A DNA stretch of 64,000 nucleotides from Allomyces macrogynus ATCC 38327 (taxonomy: Eukaryota; Blastocladiomycota; Blastocladiomycetes; Blastocladiales; Blastocladiaceae): assembly GCA_000151295.1 (NCBI GenBank), contig GG745332.1, positions 459,760 to 523,759 on the forward strand, given 5' to 3'. Below, in pieces: positions 30,618 through 41,261 of this stretch. The notes beneath the pieces are model-generated. The model made no database searches. It was not told the origin of the DNA and saw only the letters and a program-made list of their open reading frames with translations. Position 1 is the stretch's first letter. Each line of letters begins with the position of its first letter. The position numbers and the translations under genes were made by a program.

Positions 30618-31038
30618 GGGTGGGGTGGACAAGTTCATTTGATCTGTAGTGAGCGCGCTGATTGATCATGGCGTTTGATTGGTTGTTCCAGAGACGGTGA
30701 CCGTGCCGTTTTCGAACTCGTCGATATCAGCCTGGTCGACATTGAATCAACCTGCCAGGCCTTCACAAGACACTCCACATCACACGCGTGGAGGACGCGC
30801 AGTGGGTCGTGTTCCATGCCTATGTAGCCATAACGCTGTCGCCCAAGTAATTCAAAAGACGCCATAATTTCTCGCGGCGAGCTTTCATGCTCGATTCCCG
30901 TTGGTTATTTTGGCATAACGCGCCAAACCGGCCCACACCTCTCCGTTTCCGCCATCAACCATCATCAACACGACCACGAATGCGGTGTCCATGGAAATGG
31001 CCGAACGCACTCCGCGAACTGGTCCCAGACGCGGCAGG

Positions 31039-32015
31039 TCACGCATGGAGCCATTCGACGATTGCATCGGCAACGTCCGCCAACAACGTCGCGTACGCAC
31101 TCTCACCGGCGCTTCTTTCGACCATGCGCGCGTGTGCGTCAACTGGGCAGGCCAACGTCGTATCGACGGCCGTGAAGCACTGCACAACATCCAGCGGCAG
31201 CTTGGCGGGGACAGAAACGAAGTTGCATTTCCGGTTCTCATTCGCCCTCTGCGCCTAGATATCAGTTGGCTGTCATGAGCATCCTTCTCGTGTTGTAAAG
31301 TGAATGAATGGCGCATACTGTTGAGTAGTAGCTCTTGAAGGGCACGGATCCGCTGCACTCGCGATTCCATCGACTCCAAGAATAGCGGCTTCAAGAACTC
31401 GCGGTACTGCTTCACGTGTGGTGCTGCCGCGATCAAACCGCCGACAGCTGTCACGGCAGCCAGCCCAACCTTCATCCAAGCCGGCAGTGGTGCACTTGCA
31501 GCAAGCGACCCCCCGGAAAAAATCGCACGCACTGGGGGCTCAGTATACTTGGCCAAAACGTCCTTGGACAGACCAAAGTACGGCGTGTCGAGCGTGATCA
31601 CGCCGAGTGGAATGATGGCGTCGTCGATTCCAGACACGTGGTGCGGGTGGGTCGATTCCATGAAGATGTGAAGCGCATCGGCAACGACAAGACCGCCCAT
31701 GCTGTGTGCAATCATCACCACATGAACATTTTTGGTCGGTACAGCAGAGCCAGATGGATCAGCCTGGTCAGCGCTGGGCCCAAGAGCGAGCTGCCGGAGA
31801 TGGTTGCAGAGGTCGACCGCCGCCGTTTCAACTTCTTGCCAGCATTGGATGCGCGGGAAAATGGGAACGAGCGAGTCAACGCGTTGCTCGCCCAGCCTGC
31901 AGTTCACGCTGCGCTCCACGTCGGCTGGCAGCTGTGCAAACGAGTGCTTGGATCCGCGAAACCCGTGGATGTAGAGAATGACGTTAAGCTCTTCCGACGC
32001 GGTTTCCGATGTCAT
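31039..32015 (-). CDS. Alpha/beta hydrolase (lipase/esterase-like, DUF676-type)
   Basis: Serine hydrolase-like protein. The start is taken as the ATG at 32015 (MTSETASEELNVILY); an in-frame ATG exists at 32075. An oxyanion-type IHGFRGSKHSFAQLP lies near the N terminus and the nucleophile elbow IAHSMGGLVVADAL follows (Ser at residue 105). The Asp candidate is in VITLDTPYFGL; a hydrophobic helix GLAAVTAVGGLIAAA follows. The C-terminal exon is in another frame: from 31254 (after a TAG acceptor) it reads KLPLDVVQCFTAVD and ends EWLHA at a TGA (31041-31039). The acceptor is clear, but the donor is uncertain, somewhere between 31358 and about 31270. Two decayed relatives follow upstream on the same strand. 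It is close to assembly gap 32211-32310. Substrate unknown. Confidence 0.7.
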
Positions 32016-32210
32016 GGTATGCTGTTCGTTTTCGTGGTTCAATTGCAAGCGAGAGGGGTTGTTGAGAGTGACCATTGCAGACGAGATGGTGCAAGCCTGA
32101 CAGCAATGAGTGGCATCAACTGACGTGGTTCTCGGCTCTGCGATACTGTTTTGTCGGGTTTTGGGGCAAAAACATCATTTGGCAGATTATTTTTGATGCG
32201 TCTCCACGTT

Positions 32211-32310
32211 NNNNNNNNNNNNNNNNNNNNNNNNNNNNNNNNNNNNNNNNNNNNNNNNNNNNNNNNNNNNNNNNNNNNNNNNNNNNNNNNNNNNNNNNNN
32301 NNNNNNNNNN
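32211..32310. other. Assembly gap (100 N)
   Basis: Exactly 100 N, the usual placeholder for a gap of unknown size. It sits between two tandem hydrolase copies, so collapsed repeats may be missing here. Confidence 0.95.
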
Positions 32311-32592
32311 TTCCAAAAGATTTGAGGGCAGCTTGCAAGCTGCATCGTCATTGGTATTAAACTTCGTCGCTCCATTTCATCGTGAAGCGGATAAATGCTC
32401 CTCCCCATCCCATCCACAGTCCTCGACCAACTGTTGCCTTCATGGTACCTCGCTGCGCTAAGCTGGCTCAGCGCTGGCCACAATCAATTCCCATCAATGC
32501 GATCACAGCTACGGCGACATGCACAGAAAGATCGGTCATACTTTTGTACATCGTGCACTGTTTGAAATGCACCTTGACTCATGCACCAACTC

Positions 32593-33631
32593 TCACTTTG
32601 CCTGTCGTGCATGGAGCCAATTGGAGATCTCGTCAGCAACGCCCGCACGATATTCCGCGTACACGTTCTTGCCTGCCATTTGGTCAACCATGTGCGCGTG
32701 CGCTTCAATCGGGCAGGTCAGCGTCGTGTCGACCGCTGTGAAGCACTGAGACATCCAGCGGCATATAGGCGGGCGCGGAAACGAATTTGCATTTTACGGT
32801 CCTCGTTCGTCTTCTGCGCCTACATGGCATTGGTCGTCAAGTCATGAGCGTCCTTCTCGTGCCGCGAACTGAATAAATGGCGCGTCCCGTTGAATAAAAG
32901 CTCTTGAAGGGAACGTCGCGGTGGATCGTAAACTGGATCCGCCGCACGCGCAATTCCATCAATTCCAAAAACAGTGGCCTCACGGACTCGCGGTGGGGCT
33001 CCACACGCGGTGCTGCCGCGACCAGACCGCCGACTGCCATCACGGCAGCCAATTCCACCTTCCTCCAAGTCGGCAACAGCGCAACAGAAGCAAGCGCCGC
33101 TGCGAAAAGGGGTGCGTGTACGGCGGGCTCGGTATAATTGGCTAGCACGTCGTTGGACAGCCCAAAGTCCGGCGTGTCGAGCGTGATCACACCGAGAGAA
33201 ATGATAGCGCCGTCGATTCCAGGCACATGGTTGGCGTGGGATGAGCCCATGAGAATGTGAAGTGTGTCGGTGACGACAAGACCGCCCATGCTGTGCGCGA
33301 TGAGGACGGCGCGCACGGTCCTGGCCGGCGCGGCAGTCCCGACGATAGTCTGCGCCATGGATCATGGATCGCGTTGTTAGATCGACCTTGTCAGGACTAG
33401 ACCCGAGCTGCCGGAGAAAATTGCAGAGGTCGAGTGTGGCCGTTTCGACTTCTTGCCAGGATTGAATGCGTGGGAATATGGGCACGAGCGAGCTAAAGCG
33501 ATGCTCGGGCAGCCGTCTGTTCAGGCAGCGCTCCAGATCGGCAGGTGACTGTGCAAACGAGTGCTTGGATCCACGACACCCGTGCAGTAGAGAATGACGT
33601 TGAGGACGTCTGATGCGATTTCCGATGTCAT
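32593..33631 (-). pseudogene. Decayed alpha/beta hydrolase, tandem copy 2
   Basis: A close relative of the intact hydrolase, from the equivalent ATG at 33631 (MTSEIASDVLNVILY) to a stop at 32595-32593. The nucleophile region IAHSMGGLVVTDTLHILMG and VITLDTPDFGLSNDVLANYT are preserved. The frame is broken at least three times relative to copy 1: a one-base loss just after NVILY, a shift before the nucleophile strand, and a shift in the C-terminal exon before QCFTAVDTTL. Several breaks outside homopolymers argue for a genuine pseudogene rather than sequencing error alone. The C-terminal exon still ends in NWLHARQAK. Confidence 0.65.
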
Positions 33632-33638
33632 TGCGGTG

Positions 33639-33705
33639 TCTCTTCTTTCTCTTTCTCACGGTTCAAATTTCGGTTTCTCTTCTTTCTCTTTCTCACGGTT
33701 CAAAT
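33639..33705. repeat. 37-bp-period direct repeat (2 copies)
   Basis: An identical 30-bp stretch, TCTCTTCTTTC... to ...GGTTCAAAT, occurs at 33639-33668 and 33676-33705, immediately upstream of the decayed hydrolase copy 2. It is pyrimidine-rich and may be a duplicated promoter element or replication-slippage scar. Confidence 0.75.
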
Positions 33706-34117
33706 GCAGGGAGTGATCGCGAACGTGAAGAGAATGCTGTAAGAATACTGTCAAGCGTGGCCGAGCAGCAGCAGCAAATCGGCAAAACGCTCAAAAGGAC
33801 GTGGTTTATACATAGAGATAAACCTGCTCCAATTTTTGGCACATGAAGGATGTATCAGCCGACAGAGCCGATCACTCTCCAAGCTCTCAAGCTTTGAGGA
33901 TGATCAACACTTTCTTTTACACTTTGCCCACCTCTCCTACCCCTATCACTGAGGCCCTGTGACCACAGAGGCTATCGGTGGAGCGGTCAAGACATGGGAG
34001 GGAAAAGATGTGATAAACTGACTTGCACACAGAATCCCAATGCTGAACCCTCCCCTCGCTTTACGCAGTGGCATCAGCGCCAGCCTCGAGATGCACATCT
34101 TCCATGACGGAGGCTCA
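33706..34117. other. intergenic, nothing recognised
   Basis: AT-richer spacer between hydrolase copies 2 and 3 with no supported coding frame or RNA. Confidence 0.35.
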
Positions 34118-35279
34118 TCAGGTGAGGCAATTGTCACGGTATCCAAGTTGTGCGGTTCCTGAAGGGCAGGTACCCATCAACTTGACCAAATCAGCCAGTT
34201 TCTTGGACAACGCTGAGATACCAGCGCTGGGATCCACCCACAGCGTCATTACTTCAGCGACGTCCATGGTCAACTTCGCGGAATCGGAGTTGTTCCCGAG
34301 CAGATCAAGCGTGCGCTTGTGCTCGTCCATGCCGTTTGCGAAGTTCATTGTCATCGAGGAGAAGGCGCGGAGGACATCACGCGATGGTTGAGTGTGCTGC
34401 AGGAGGGGCACTCAACGATCAAGCAGGACCTGGATGCGGAGCTCATTGAACGATTCCGTGACAAGTAGATTGAGCATCTCGTCATGAGGGCTCCCTTGAT
34501 CCCTTGACGTGCTCCAAACGCTCAAGCGTAACAAAAATTGCCCACAACAGTCGCTGCAGCCAGCCCAACCTGCACCCACTCTAGCAGCCTTTCGACATTT
34601 TCTTCGATTACTTCCGGGATGCAGGTCACCATCGATGCACGCGAAGCGAGCTTAGCGTCGAGCGCGGCTTCGGAAGGACGGAAGGAGGGGGTGTCGAACA
34701 TGATCACACCGAGTGGCGTAAATGGAGCTCGTGACGGGTCCAGGAGCACGCGACGCGCATCGGCAACAGCAAGTCCACCCACGCCTCGCGCAACAATAAT
34801 GAGGTTCACCGTTCTGATGTCAACGGTACTGCCGAAGCTTGTCACAGAGTCGATATCGGCAAGCGCATTGCTTGCGATTATCGCATCAGCATGGTCCTGG
34901 GAAGATCCGAGCGCAAGACAGTTGGTGCGGTGGTAATGGAGGTGGGGCCAACAGCGGCGGAGGCGGGTTGCAAGGGAGCAGGAATGGGTGCGGTGGGTGG
35001 AGCAGGGTTGGATGTCGTCAGTGGAGCGGGTGCTGGTGTGGGAGCAGGCACGGGGGTGGGGGCAGGAGCGGGTGCAGAGGACGTGGACGCGGACGCGGAC
35101 GCAGACGCAGATTTGATCGGTTTCGCGACCTTGGTCGTCGGCGCGCGGCTCGATGACGCGGCGGCGGGTTGTGAATCGGAATGAGCGGGCGATGTGGACG
35201 CGTCGAACCGGGCAAGGTACTCGGCCTGCTTGACGTCCCACTCGGCCCTGGACCGTGCACCAAATGGGAGTCTGCTCAT
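34118..35279 (-). pseudogene. Degenerate, chimeric hydrolase relative, copy 3
   Basis: Third relative of the hydrolase, oriented like the others. Recognisable parts are IIVARGVGGLAVADARRVLL (equivalent to IAHSMGGLVVADALHIFM, with the nucleophile Ser replaced by Gly), PLGVIMFDTPSFRPSE, VGLAAATVVG, and a separate C-terminal exon at 34411-34118 containing DVLRAFSSMT and DEHKRTLDL aligned with the last ~50 residues of copy 1. The N-terminal catalytic half (IHGFRGS region) is absent; in its place lies an unrelated Ala/Pro/Ser-rich frame beginning MSRLPFGARSRAEWDVKQ at 35279. The joining frames do not connect without an intron or shift. It is either a pseudogene or a recruited non-catalytic protein. 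Confidence 0.45.
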
Positions 35280-35443
35280 ATTCGGGGGCAATCGTGACGG
35301 CACGTCGGTAGAACATGCAGCGGCGTGATTTCCAGGTGGCAGGCCCGATCGCGCGTCAGATGCTTCTGTGCGGGAGCCGACGACGCGTTTCAGGGCACTG
35401 GCTCGGCCAGCGACGCAGCTAGAAAGGTGGACTGGCTCGTCAA

Positions 35444-35852
35444 TCAATGGCGGCATCGCACTGCGCAGAACCAATTCAGCAACGCACGGTAGGCCGCGAC
35501 CTTGGCCGCATTGCCCTTCTTACCCCACGCCGCGACGCGTTCCGCCGCCTCCGTGGTCTGCAGCTGCACGAAGGCCGCGGCCACGAGCTCGATCGACGTG
35601 TCGCTGTCACGGATGCGGGTGCGGAGCGGCTCAATGTCGGTGGCGGCTCTCGGCGCGGCGAGCGCATAGAGGAGCGCCACGAGCTCGTTGCTCAAGGTCG
35701 GCGGACGCAACGTGGCAGGCGACCGACGTCGAGGGCGCGCGACTGGTCGGCTTGATGTGCGGCGGGATGGCGCTGTCGCGGCGGCGCGACGACGTCGGGG
35801 CGGGCGGATCCGGGCAGCGGAAGCCCGGCACGGACGACGAGGGTCGAGCCAT
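35444..35852 (-). CDS. Hypothetical small protein, frameshifted
   Basis: A frame from ATG 35852 (MARPSSSVPGFRCPDPP) continues, after skipping one base near 35715, into LSNELVALLYALAAP and a helical stretch TSIELVAAAFVQLQTTEAAE, ending at 35444 (AYRALLNWFCAV). The helical part resembles short ARM/HEAT-like helices but is too short to assign. It could extend through a further exon toward 35279. No targeting signal. Function unknown. Confidence 0.4.
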
Positions 35853-36167
35853 GATGGAGATGGGTGGTAGATGGTGGTGCGGGCAGAGATTGTTGTGCAG
35901 GCGACAGGGACGGGAGAGACGAGCGACGGCGTCAGAGGTGGGGAGACAGCCAACTGAGGTGCGAGACGTGCTTTGCGGGCCTGCCAGGAGCATTGGAAAT
36001 GCGTGCACTTCTACCGCACGCACCCCGGTCTGGCGCAATCGAATCGCAGCAGATCGTCTTCGTTTGCATCGGCAGCCGCCGTTCAACCCCGCTCACTCTG
36101 AATACCGTGATCACCGTTGGCGCCAGCAATCCAGTTTCTCATTCTTGCTCTCTCCACCGCCAACACC

Positions 36168-37463
36168 ATGCTGCAAGCTGTTCTTGCCGCGTCCGCACGC
36201 GCGCGCGCCGCTCCGGCCACCTTGCGCCTGCTCTCGACCGCAGCACCCGCCGCCGCCGCTGCTGCCGCCAGTAATAACAACAAGAATGGCACCGCGATTG
36301 TGCTCATGAATATGGGCGGCCCCGCGACGCTCGACGAGGTGGAGCCCTTCCTCGGCCGCCTGTTTGGCGACCCGGACATCATCCCGATCCCGTTCCAGTC
36401 CAAGCTCGGCCCATGGATCGCCAAGAACCGCACGCCCAAGATCAAGAACCAGTACGCGCAGATTGGCGGCGGGTCGCCTATCCGCATGTGGACTGAGAAG
36501 CAGGGCCAGATGCTTGAGAGGCTGCTCGACGAGACGAGTCCCGAGACGGGTGCGCTTTTGATGCCGATCAAATCCAACGGGAATTGGCCGCCGTCTGACG
36601 ATCCATGATGTGTAGCCCCGCACAAGTCATTTGTCGCCTTCCGCTACGCTGCGCCACTCACCGACGAGGCCGTGCGCGCCGTGCAGGACGCCGGATTCAC
36701 GCGCGCCGTTGCCTTCACGCAGTACCCGCAATACTCGTGCTCGACGACCGGTTCTTCACTCAACGAACTGCACCGGCAGCTGCGCGTGCACGACAAGGAC
36801 GGCACCATCCAGTGGTCGGTGATCGACCGGTGGCCGACGCACCCGAAACTCGTCGACGCCTTTCTCGACCGTATCCAGACCGCATTGCAGCAGTACCCGG
36901 AAAACGAGCGCGACTCGGTCGTGATCGTCTTCTCGGCGCACTCGCTGCCCATGACCGTGATCGAGCGAGGCGATCCCTACGTGCACGAAGTCGCCGCGAC
37001 CGTGCAGGCCGTCATGGACAAGCTCGGGCACACGCACCCCTACCGGCTCGCGTGGCAGTCGAAGGTCGGTCCGCGCGCATGGATGGGGCCGCAGACGGCC
37101 GACGTGCTCGAAGCGCTCGGCAAGAAGGGTCACAAAAACGTGTTGCTCGTTCCGATTGCGTTCACGTCAGACCATATCGAGACACTGTTTGAGCTCGATA
37201 TCGAGTACGGCACTGAGGCGCGCGAAAAGTGGGGGCTCACGGGACTCAAGCGTGCCGAGTCGCTCAATGACTCGCCGATTTTCATTGAGGCCATGGCCGA
37301 TGTCGTCAAGGCGCATCTGGCACGGAATGTGGCCGCGTCGCCGCTGCTGCAGCTGCAGTGCCCCATGTGCACCAAGGAGTCGTGCCGCGATGCCAAGGTC
37401 TACTTTACCGCTTATAATGCGACGCTGCAGGCTAAGGCCAAGGAGCCGGCATCGACATTGTAA
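36168..37463 (+). CDS. HEM15: Ferrochelatase, mitochondrial [2Fe-2S] type
   Basis: Terminal enzyme of heme synthesis, inserting Fe2+ into protoporphyrin IX at the inner mitochondrial membrane. Two exons: 36168-36549 and 36616-37463, with an intron 36550-36615 (66 nt, GTGCGC, CTGAC branch, TGTAG) joining SPET to APHKSFVAFRYAAPL. About 409 residues. The caccATG start gives a basic, Ala-rich presequence (MLQAVLAASARARAAPATLR); an ATG at 36117 is the alternative. Signatures: VLMNMGGPATLDEV, the AQIGGGSPI substrate region, TQYPQYSCSTTGSS, the catalytic-His region VIVFSAHSLPM, and a C-terminal CPMCTKESC. The latter fits the Cys-x2-Cys-x4-Cys ligands of the animal/fungal [2Fe-2S] cluster, with the Cys in YSCSTTG as the fourth. 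All key elements appear intact. CPR, which serves heme-containing P450s, lies 14 kb away; no operon-like link is implied. Confidence 0.95.
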
Positions 37464-38178
37464 AATGAATGGCGAGGGAGATGCTTTTGGATAGGTGCGG
37501 CGTAGTTTCCATAAATACACGAATAGCTGGTATCACGTCTGACCATGACAGTCTTTTATGGCGCACTGAACTGACTCGTCTCGCAATATTATAATTGTCT
37601 TGCGTGCCTGTGTCCCGGTTATTGAACTGGAATCGGCATCACCGAACACCGTGCACCATCCACAGGGTGGAGAGTGCTGTTCTTGGCAGTTGCTCTCAGG
37701 CAACGGACGTCACACTTGATGACAAGCTGTCGGTTCCTCGGAAGATCCACATGCAAATGACAGTCGTCAGATCCGCCAAGCAAATAAAGCACGATCAAGG
37801 CAACGTAAGCGAATACTATGAGCAAGAAAGAGCTGAAAATAAGAAATTGAGCGCTCATCGAGCCTGGTTTGGAGGGTGAACGCCCTGCCAAGCATGATGA
37901 GCGTGATGACTCTTGTCCGCTCCGTTTTGTCTGCACCAAAAGAGGACGAGTCCGATCCCCCACCCTGCTGTTTTCCAAGCATCGTCGTCGTCGATATTCT
38001 TTCTCTCCAAAGCTCTTTCGCGCCAGCGCTGCCAGCGTTATTTCTGCATGGCACGATTCACGCCTGCTATCAGCCTCGCGTCTACCATGGTTCGTCTCAG
38101 GCCATAGCAAACACGACAGAGACGCCAAACTGACGCAGTAACGGGTGGTTGCATCAGAATCGGCCGCGCACCGACCAG
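37464..38178. other. intergenic with unresolved 5' exon of the F-box gene
   Basis: No independent gene is supported. By analogy with F-box copy 3, a short ATG-containing first exon of the F-box gene probably lies here; ATGGTTCGTCTC at about 38090 is a candidate. A CTGAC branch site and the CCGACCAG acceptor at 38171-38178 precede exon 2. Confidence 0.35.
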
Positions 38179-39696
38179 GAACAACAGCGCCAATCTCAAT
38201 TCACACCGGGCATACTAGAGGACGCGGCGGCGAGCCAGCTTGCTGCATTGGAGCTGGCGCCAACAACACCACACGCGGATACTGCACCAGTTGTTGAAAC
38301 TACGATTGACGGTGTCCCCGCTTTGGCTGAAGGAGAGGCGGCCGAGAAATCAATTACTGCACGCAGCTCCACTGATCCTGTCGCAGTTCTCCCAAACGAG
38401 CTCCTGTTTCGAGTCCTCGAGTATTTGCCGCTGCGGTCGCGGGTGCAATGGGCGTGCGTGAACCGTGCATGGCGGTGTGTTGCTTGTGCTGTTCCCCAGT
38501 TATGGCAGGACCTGGCGTTTACCGCGACGACCAAGCGGGGTGCAAACGCAATCAATGGGACAGTGATCGAGGACTTAGTGCGTCGCGCCAAGGACAAGCT
38601 GTGCTCGCTAGTACTCGAATTGCCTGCCCTAACTGATGCCGAGGCTCTCAAGCTCGTCGAGTTTGGCCATTCTTGTACACGGCCACCGCTCACGCACGGT
38701 TTTCCAAACCTGGTGGACTTGGCTGTCGCCAACAATCTAAAAATTTCGAGTGCAGCGCTAGCCCAGATGTGCACTGCTTTTGGCGCGCACTTGCTTCGGT
38801 TGATGCTGCCCAAGACTGAATTGGTGGACACCGATCTCGCCACGATTCTCTTGCACAGTCCCTCACTCCGAGCGTTGAACATTGCCGGGTGCTCGTCGAT
38901 TCATGGTCTTGCGTTTCTTCTTGTGAAAAAGCATGCAACGAGCCCACTTGTACTTCGTTCCTTGGATATGCATCAATGCAACCTGTCGGACTCGTCCATT
39001 GCTCAAGCCATGGCCTCCATTTTTCCGCGTCTCCGCGGCCTTGATATCAGCAGCAACGTCGATCTGCACCCATACTGCTGGGAAGAGCTCGCCCGCCTTC
39101 GTCATCTCGACGCTGTGTGTTTGACGAACGCGGGGAGGTCGTCCTACCCTGACCCTGGACGTGGGTTCGCTCGGTTTTTCTCGAGAGTGCGGCTGACCCA
39201 GCTTGAAATCCAGGCCTGTCCTGCTCTAAACGACTCAGTTCTCCGCCGCCTGTTCCATTCATCTCACAGGTCGCTCGAAGTCTTGTTCATCTCCGGTTCC
39301 ATGAACGCAGGGGTGGATGGATTGCGGCGGCTTGCAAGCCGCAGCGAGCAATGTGTTCGTCTGCGTGTTCTGGATCTCTCAAATTGCCAACAGCTTGCCG
39401 CCGCGATTGCTGCACGGGACCCTGCTGTGACAGGCCTCTTTGCGAAACTTCCCAGTCTTCGTGTGCTCTACCTCAACCATTACGGCGATAAGCTCGACTG
39501 TCAAGGCGCACGACTGCTGTTGCACAGAATGACGCCGAATCTGGAGCATCTCGAACTGCAGGCTTGCGCAATTGGCGATATAGGCGTGACTCGCTGTATC
39601 GTCAAGTTCCACCAGCTCCGCCGACTCAGCTTGGCCAATTGCGCGCAAGTCTCGCCAAAACTCAAACAAAATGTTCGATGCTGGGGGCTGTTCTAA
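38179..39696 (+). CDS. F-box/LRR protein, copy 1 (5' exon unresolved)
   Basis: Probable substrate receptor of an SCF ubiquitin ligase. The main exon encodes about 505 residues and ends at 39696. The F-box is near residues 65-110: DPVAVLPNELLFRVLEYLPL, WACVNRAWRCVACAV, LWQDLAF. About ten leucine-rich repeats follow (LRALNIAGCSSIHG, LRSLDMHQCNLSD, LRGLDISSNVDL, LEVLFISGSMN, LRVLDLSNCQQL, LEHLELQACAIGD), AMN1-like in spacing. There is no in-frame ATG before the F-box and a TGA lies just upstream, so the start must be in an upstream exon. The acceptor at 38177-38178 is conserved in copy 2. Two related, damaged genes occur at 41.3 and 54.5 kb. Confidence 0.82.
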   Translation, partial: EQQRQSQFTPGILEDAAASQLAALELAPTTPHADTAPVVETTIDGVPALAEGEAAEKSITARSSTDPVAVLPNELLFRVLEYLPLRSRVQWACVNRAWRCVACAVPQLWQDLAFTATTKRGANAINGTVIEDLVRRAKDKLCSLVLELPALTDAEALKLVEFGHSCTRPPLTHGFPNLVDLAVANNLKISSAALAQMCTAFGAHLLRLMLPKTELVDTDLATILLHSPSLRALNIAGCSSIHGLAFLLVKKHATSPLVLRSLDMHQCNLSDSSIAQAMASIFPRLRGLDISSNVDLHPYCWEELARLRHLDAVCLTNAGRSSYPDPGRGFARFFSRVRLTQLEIQACPALNDSVLRRLFHSSHRSLEVLFISGSMNAGVDGLRRLASRSEQCVRLRVLDLSNCQQLAAAIAARDPAVTGLFAKLPSLRVLYLNHYGDKLDCQGARLLLHRMTPNLEHLELQACAIGDIGVTRCIVKFHQLRRLSLANCAQVSPKLKQNVRCWGLF

Positions 39697-41261
39697 CCAC
39701 GCTTGTGCTCCGTGCGCTTGGGCACCCAATGCAAGTCGGAGGTAGTGGGTCCAAGAGATGGTGGGTGAGGGAGCGCCGCCGAATTTTAATTTAATTGACG
39801 GTTCTACGTTGGTTCAAACGTCGTTAACCATACCTTCAGAGGTTTTCAAAGTTCACATGTATCGAGTGTCCTTGCCAACACTATGCAAACCAAATATTCA
39901 ACATACCAATGGGACGCCGACCGGGTTTGAACCGGGTTTGATGGAACAACTCTGCCAGACCACGACGGGGGCGGCCCGGTCCTGTACGTACTGAACGACA
40001 AGAAATGAGCTACACCAACCAAAACGCCATCGAAGCGGAGCGAGCCCGAGCGAGCGTGAGCTCGCTCCCTGGCTCGCCGTCACGCTCTCACGCGCGCCGT
40101 CGAAGATGTGGAGATACGACTGTCGACGGTTGCGACGTGTCGGCACACGATCTTGGATGCGGGTTAAGCGAGGCCAGGCTGGTCTGGGCCCGCCGGCGCA
40201 CCGAAGACGGATGCGCGACTGCATCAGTTGACAGGGACAGTACTACTTTTTGGCGCCATATAGTCACATTTTTTCGAACACTCACCACGTGGCAGACCGA
40301 TCTTTGGTTTTTGAGAGCGCGCGAATGGGGCTGGAGTCTGGGTCTTTTGGGCGAGATGGCGATCCGGGTCCATACCGTTGAGCTGAAATGATGGAAATAC
40401 CAATACGATTACTTTTTTGAAGCGTGTGAACAGGCTCTTGAGCGACGTGTTGTTTGTACCAGGGCAGCGCAGATGCGTCACTGAAGCAAGGGTTCGTAAA
40501 CCTCAGGCATGGTCCTTCACATTCGCTGTTATTTTCCTTGACGTGCCGGACTGGATTGTCTTGCAAAATGTTGCTGCCTTGCGCGTGCCAGCCCAGCCCG
40601 TGGGACTGGGGCCACACGACAGGGTGGGGGGGGGGGGGGGGGTATTCCGTCGCATCAAACTCGCCTCTCCTTCGGTCGGAAAGAACGTGGCGAGATGAAG
40701 GGCATGAGGTCTTGAATCGGTTTGATGATACAGTGGAGTGTTGCCTGCACTTGGCAGTTGCTGGCTATATCTCTTGATAGCTGTCATGTCAGCACCCAAC
40801 GTTACCCAATGATGAAGGACAACCGTCTGCTCTGCCCAGGAAATATGTACAGCCCAGTCAAGACAACGTGCGCGCGTAGTTTCAGCAAGAACCGCTGAAA
40901 TGACAGGCTGAGCGCCCTAGTTTGGAGCATGAGCAGGTCCTTGAAGAATGGATCAGAGTGACTCCTGTCCACCCCAATTTTGTCTGCACCAAGTCACAAA
41001 TGCAGCACAGATGCATCACTGAAGGAGAGTATAAGAACCCCTGATCTGATCGTCCTTCGCCGTCGCTGTCAGAACACTGACTTCCCAACCATCTGCCTCC
41101 GCTAAAGTTCGCGCGCATCAGAGCTTTTACGTGGCATCACATCGCACGGTTGAGCGATGAGCATCACCGGCCCAATGTCTGTCTCCGTTCGTCTCGCTCT
41201 GCCAAATCAACTGTGATCTCCTAAAGGCGGTGGGAACTGACGCGGACATGAACTCGACCAG
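39697..41261. other. intergenic, nothing supported except a G17 run
   Basis: About 1.5 kb without a coherent coding frame. A sequence near 39911-39960 looks superficially like a tRNA T-arm on the minus strand but lacks a matching acceptor stem. A G17 homopolymer lies at 40626-40642. The last ~50 bases hold the probable acceptor region of F-box copy 2. Confidence 0.4.
40626..40642 (+). repeat. G17 homopolymer
   Basis: Seventeen consecutive G in non-coding sequence. It could be real, be length-polymorphic, or be an assembly artefact like the G15 at the first gap. Confidence 0.8.

Noticed and set aside
32035..32461. ORFs running through the N gaps
   Set aside because: They stay open only because N codons are not read as stops.
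39905..39990. tRNA-like sequence on the minus strand with a GGTTCAAAC T-loop
   Set aside because: The T-arm has a mismatch and no 5' acceptor strand complementary to CGGCGTC exists at the right distance, even allowing an intron.
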